Below, one piece after another: positions 63,606 through 64,000 of a DNA stretch of 64,000 nt. The translations under genes were made by a program, and so were the position numbers. Source of the stretch: Pseudomonas guariconensis (GTDB lineage: Bacteria > Pseudomonadota > Gammaproteobacteria > Pseudomonadales > Pseudomonadaceae); contig NZ_FMYX01000001.1 of the NCBI RefSeq assembly GCF_900102675.1, positions 124,001-188,000 of the forward strand. Direction: 5' to 3'. Each line of letters opens with the position of its first letter. Position 1 is the stretch's first letter. The notes under the pieces are model-generated. The model searched no databases, was not told the origin of the DNA, and saw only the letters and a program-made list of their open reading frames with translations.

Positions 63606-64000
63606 TCATTTCTCCAGTAACGCCACGATCTCCCGATATCCTCGCTGCTGCGCGTGCTCCAGTGCCGTCACGCCGTCCTTGTCGGCGATCGCCGGGTCCG
63701 CCCCGGCCGCCAGCAGCCGGCGGACGATGTCCACGTGACGCGGGCCACCATCGCCAAGGATCACCGCCTCCAGCAAGGCGGTCCAGTGCAGGCGGTTGAG
63801 ATGGTTCACGTCGACACCTGCGTCGATCAGCATCTGTACGGTCTGCACATGGCCGCGTTCGGCGGCGGGAATCAGCGCGGTGCCACCGTAGCGGTTGGTG
63901 CTCTTGAGGTCGGCACCGTGATTCAGGGTCAGTCGCAGGATCTCGTTCAGACCACGGGCCCCGGCATATAAATAAGGACTGTCCTGGATGTCGTCCTTGG
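63606..64000 (-). CDS. Ankyrin-repeat protein, C-terminal part (runs off the window end)
   Basis: About 130 residues are visible; the frame is open to base 64000, so the N-terminus lies outside. Ankyrin repeats can be read in order: LYAGARGLNEILRLTLNHGADLK, TALIPAAERGHVQTVQMLIDAGVDVN, WTALLEAVILGDGGPRHVDIVRRLLAAGADPAIADKDGVTALEHAQQRGYREIVALLEK. Each shows the TALxxAxxxGH...LLxxGAD pattern. Signal peptide or catalase linkage, common for such proteins in pseudomonads, cannot be judged. Convergent with pobA, 21 bp between stops. Confidence 0.85.
   Translation of the reverse strand, partial: KDDIQDSPYLYAGARGLNEILRLTLNHGADLKSTNRYGGTALIPAAERGHVQTVQMLIDAGVDVNHLNRLHWTALLEAVILGDGGPRHVDIVRRLLAAGADPAIADKDGVTALEHAQQRGYREIVALLEK

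Overview
The window is a stretch of a Pseudomonas chromosome, most likely the P. putida group. The evidence is high GC with strong G/C third-position bias, Pseudomonas-type REP hairpins, PvdQ acylase, a CrcY-like sRNA between mgtC and mvaB, and a gene order that resembles P. putida from memory (no database was available). No rRNA, tRNA, CRISPR array, insertion sequence or intact prophage was seen. Gene density is high and most genes are complete. Only the first gene (tamB, C-terminal part) and the last (an ankyrin protein, C-terminal part) run off the window.

Layout. 1-2.4 kb: end of tamB, an isolated Mu Mor-like regulator, a small membrane protein and a truncated Fur-like regulator. 2.5-11.6 kb: pvdQ behind a PvdS-like promoter, lpxH-ppiB, glnS-cysS and a two-component system. 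11.8-18.7 kb: ilvE and a complete urease operon ureDABCEJFG with a possible sigma-54 promoter. 19-30 kb: a tiny secreted protein, sodC, a LysR regulator, a two-sided catabolic module (flavin monooxygenase and RidA facing DUF1028 and an ArgE-like deacylase), then an OprB porin with a membrane PQQ dehydrogenase (probable quinate dehydrogenase). 30-45 kb: TetR/MATE pair with clear operators, two LysE exporters, a GlxA-type regulator, a CAP-domain protein, an MbtH-thioesterase pair (pyoverdine accessory genes), an isochorismatase-like hydrolase, a DUF1615 lipoprotein, a betaine-type ABC transporter lacking its ATPase, a chemoreceptor facing an ion-coupled transporter, and an orphan FecR. 45-55.5 kb: acyl-CoA dehydrogenase and synthetase facing a soluble sensor kinase/LuxR-type regulator, then a MarR-EmrAB efflux operon and an SDR. 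55.5-64 kb: MocR-type regulator, ccoG, DUF3203, mgtC, the CrcY-like sRNA, mvaB-liuR and pobR/pobA.

How the parts fit. Several peripheral catabolic routes converge here: quinate (quiA) and 4-hydroxybenzoate (pobA) both lead to protocatechuate, and leucine degradation ends with mvaB. The same window carries a probable CrcY RNA, which in pseudomonads titrates the Hfq/Crc repressor of catabolic mRNAs, and pobA has a Hfq/Crc-type A-rich motif abutting its start codon. Iron-starvation functions (pvdQ, mbtH-thioesterase, orphan fecR) are scattered, and two of them have PvdS-like promoter motifs with the same 16-nt spacing. The local regulators MarR, TetR, LiuR and PobR each have a visible dyad in the expected promoter. 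I found no large unknown multi-gene system. The least explained parts are the monooxygenase/RidA/DUF1028/deacylase module, the 74-aa YWDF secreted protein and the Fur-like domain protein.
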